Source: CAZFHA01 sp964518595
GTDB taxonomy: Bacteria; Bacillota; Clostridia; Saccharofermentanales; Saccharofermentanaceae
NCBI GenBank assembly: GCA_964518595.1
Contig: CAZFHA010000040.1
Location: 1-7,322 of the forward strand
Length of the DNA stretch: 7,322 nt
Direction: 5' to 3'
Notes under the pieces: model-generated
Databases searched by the model: none
What the model was told of the DNA's origin: nothing
Seen by the model: the letters and a program-made list of their open reading frames with translations, nothing else
Translations under genes and position numbers: made by a program
Shown: one piece after another, positions 6,780 to 7,322 of the stretch
How the letters are laid out: each line of letters begins with the position of its first letter
How positions within the stretch are numbered: position 1 is the stretch's first letter

Positions 6780-6836
6780 TCATCCCGTAGTCTTAATTAT
6801 CCAGACAGAAAAGATTCTTGAGGAAAGAAAGCAGAT

Positions 6837-6874
6837 AAAATAAAAAGACCTTGAAGAAGTTACTTCAAGATCTT
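6837..6874 (-). terminator. Intrinsic terminator of the tRNA operon
   Basis: The stem AAGATCTTGAAG / CTTCAAGGTCTT gives 12 consecutive pairs (one G-U) with a six-base loop, followed on the minus strand by TTTTATTTTA. It begins two bases after the CCA of tRNA-Lys and separates the tRNA operon from the MFS gene. Confidence 0.92.
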
Positions 6875-6876
6875 CT

Positions 6877-6952
6877 TGGTGGCTCACCGGAGGTTCGAAC
6901 TCCGGACCCCCTGATTAAAAGTCAGGTGCTCTACCGGCTGAGCTAGTGAACC
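6877..6952 (-). tRNA. tRNA-Lys (anticodon UUU)
   Basis: 76 bases including an encoded CCA. The acceptor GGTTCAC pairs with GTGAGCC (one G-U). The D arm is GCTC/GAGC. The anticodon arm is CCTGA-CTTTTAA-TCAGG with TTT at 6917-6919. The T arm is CGGAG-TTCGAAC-CTCCG. All features are normal. It is the last gene of the cluster, five bases after tRNA-Gln. Confidence 0.97.
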
Positions 6953-6957
6953 AAATA

Positions 6958-7032
6958 TGGCTGGGGTGGCAGGATTTGAACCTACGGATGCGGGAGTCAA
7001 AGTCCCGTGCCTTACCGCTTGGCGACACCCCA
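6958..7032 (-). tRNA. tRNA-Gln (anticodon UUG)
   Basis: 75 bases including an encoded CCA. The acceptor TGGGGTG pairs with CACCCCA, with the U1-A72 pair typical of tRNA-Gln. The D stem has three pairs. The anticodon arm is CGGGA-CTTTGAC-TCCCG with TTG at 6998-7000. The T arm is GTAGG-TTCAAAT-CCTGC. It is the middle gene of the cluster. Confidence 0.97.
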
Positions 7033-7088
7033 ATGCAACTGCGTATACCAAAACCTCTGCCGCCTCTATCAAGGCTTAGGTGAAATAG

Positions 7089-7165
7089 TGGGGTGGAATA
7101 TGGGAATCGAACCCACGACCTCTAGTGCCACAAACTAGCGCTCTAACCAACTGAGCTAATTCCAC
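7089..7165 (-). tRNA. tRNA-His (anticodon GUG)
   Basis: 77 bases from G1 including an encoded CCA. The acceptor GTGGAAT pairs with ATTCCAC, and the discriminator base is C73. The base before G1 (7166) is an encoded G, the G-1 that marks histidine tRNAs and can pair with C73, so the mature 5' end is probably 7166. The anticodon arm is CTAGT-TTGTGGC-ACTAG with GTG at 7129-7131. The T arm is GTGGG-TTCGATT-CCCAT. First gene of the cluster. Confidence 0.97.
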
Positions 7166-7202
7166 CATCCGCTCTCCTCGGTATCCCGAAGGCACGATGA
7201 AA

Positions 7203-7231
7203 ATTATATGTGTAAGCAGACTAAATGTCAA
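7203..7231 (-). promoter_or_regulatory. Consensus sigma-A promoter of the tRNA operon
   Basis: TTGACA (7226-7231) and TATAAT (7203-7208) match the sigma-A consensus at all twelve positions with a 17-base spacer. The DNA just upstream (7235-7265) is A/T-rich with T-tracts, which could act as an UP element. Initiation near 7196 leaves a leader of about 30 bases, with a small hairpin CTTCGG/CCGAGG at 7176-7191 before tRNA-His. Confidence 0.93.
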
Positions 7232-7322
7232 CCACTTAGAAGAAAAAACATCTAAAAATTTCAAAAGGTTCAATTGCAAAAGTAAATTCCAGTGTAAGAA
7301 GGAAGTGGGTGGAAGTAAGTTT

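Noticed and set aside
6884..7279. Two minus-strand ORFs covering the tRNA cluster
   Set aside because: They translate through the three tRNA genes; peptides of this kind over tRNAs are well-known false calls.

Overview
The window looks like chromosomal DNA from a Gram-positive, low-to-moderate-GC member of the Bacillota, most likely a clostridial anaerobe. Three things point there. A type I dockerin and a cohesin-like module sit in adjacent genes. The tRNA genes encode their CCA ends. Promoters and ribosome binding sites are of the classical sigma-A / GGAGG kind. I cannot name a genus from the sequence alone.

Left half (1-4377, minus strand): a two-gene operon. The upstream gene (about 2065-4344) encodes a secreted modular enzyme: signal peptide, bacterial SH3 domain, Pro/Thr linker, N-acetylglucosaminidase-type catalytic domain, cadherin-like beta-sandwich, a small pre-dockerin module and a C-terminal dockerin. 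Forty-five bases downstream, the second gene (100-2019) encodes a cohesin-like module, a cadherin-like beta-sandwich, an unrecognised extracellular domain, one transmembrane helix and a long Pro-rich cytoplasmic tail that carries two copies of ELYFGD. The simplest reading is a cell-wall hydrolase docked on a membrane-anchored receptor by a cohesin-dockerin contact. This would be a cellulosome-like device used for peptidoglycan rather than cellulose, possibly with a link to the cytoplasm through the tail. This is the most interesting part of the window.

Middle (4378-5408): a divergent intergenic region with promoters for both sides. A plus-strand gene of 178 codons follows for a small DUF1269-type protein with two regular four-glycine zippers. 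Behind it lies a convergent gap holding a perfect palindrome and a nested three-stem hairpin followed by a U-tract.

Right part (5409-7322, minus strand): a monocistronic major facilitator superfamily transporter, whose start is better placed at an internal ATG with a good ribosome binding site. Upstream of it lies a tRNA operon transcribed His-Gln-Lys from a consensus promoter (TTGACA-17-TATAAT), ending in a strong intrinsic terminator just past tRNA-Lys. The tRNA and transporter units look ordinary and independent of the cohesin-dockerin operon.
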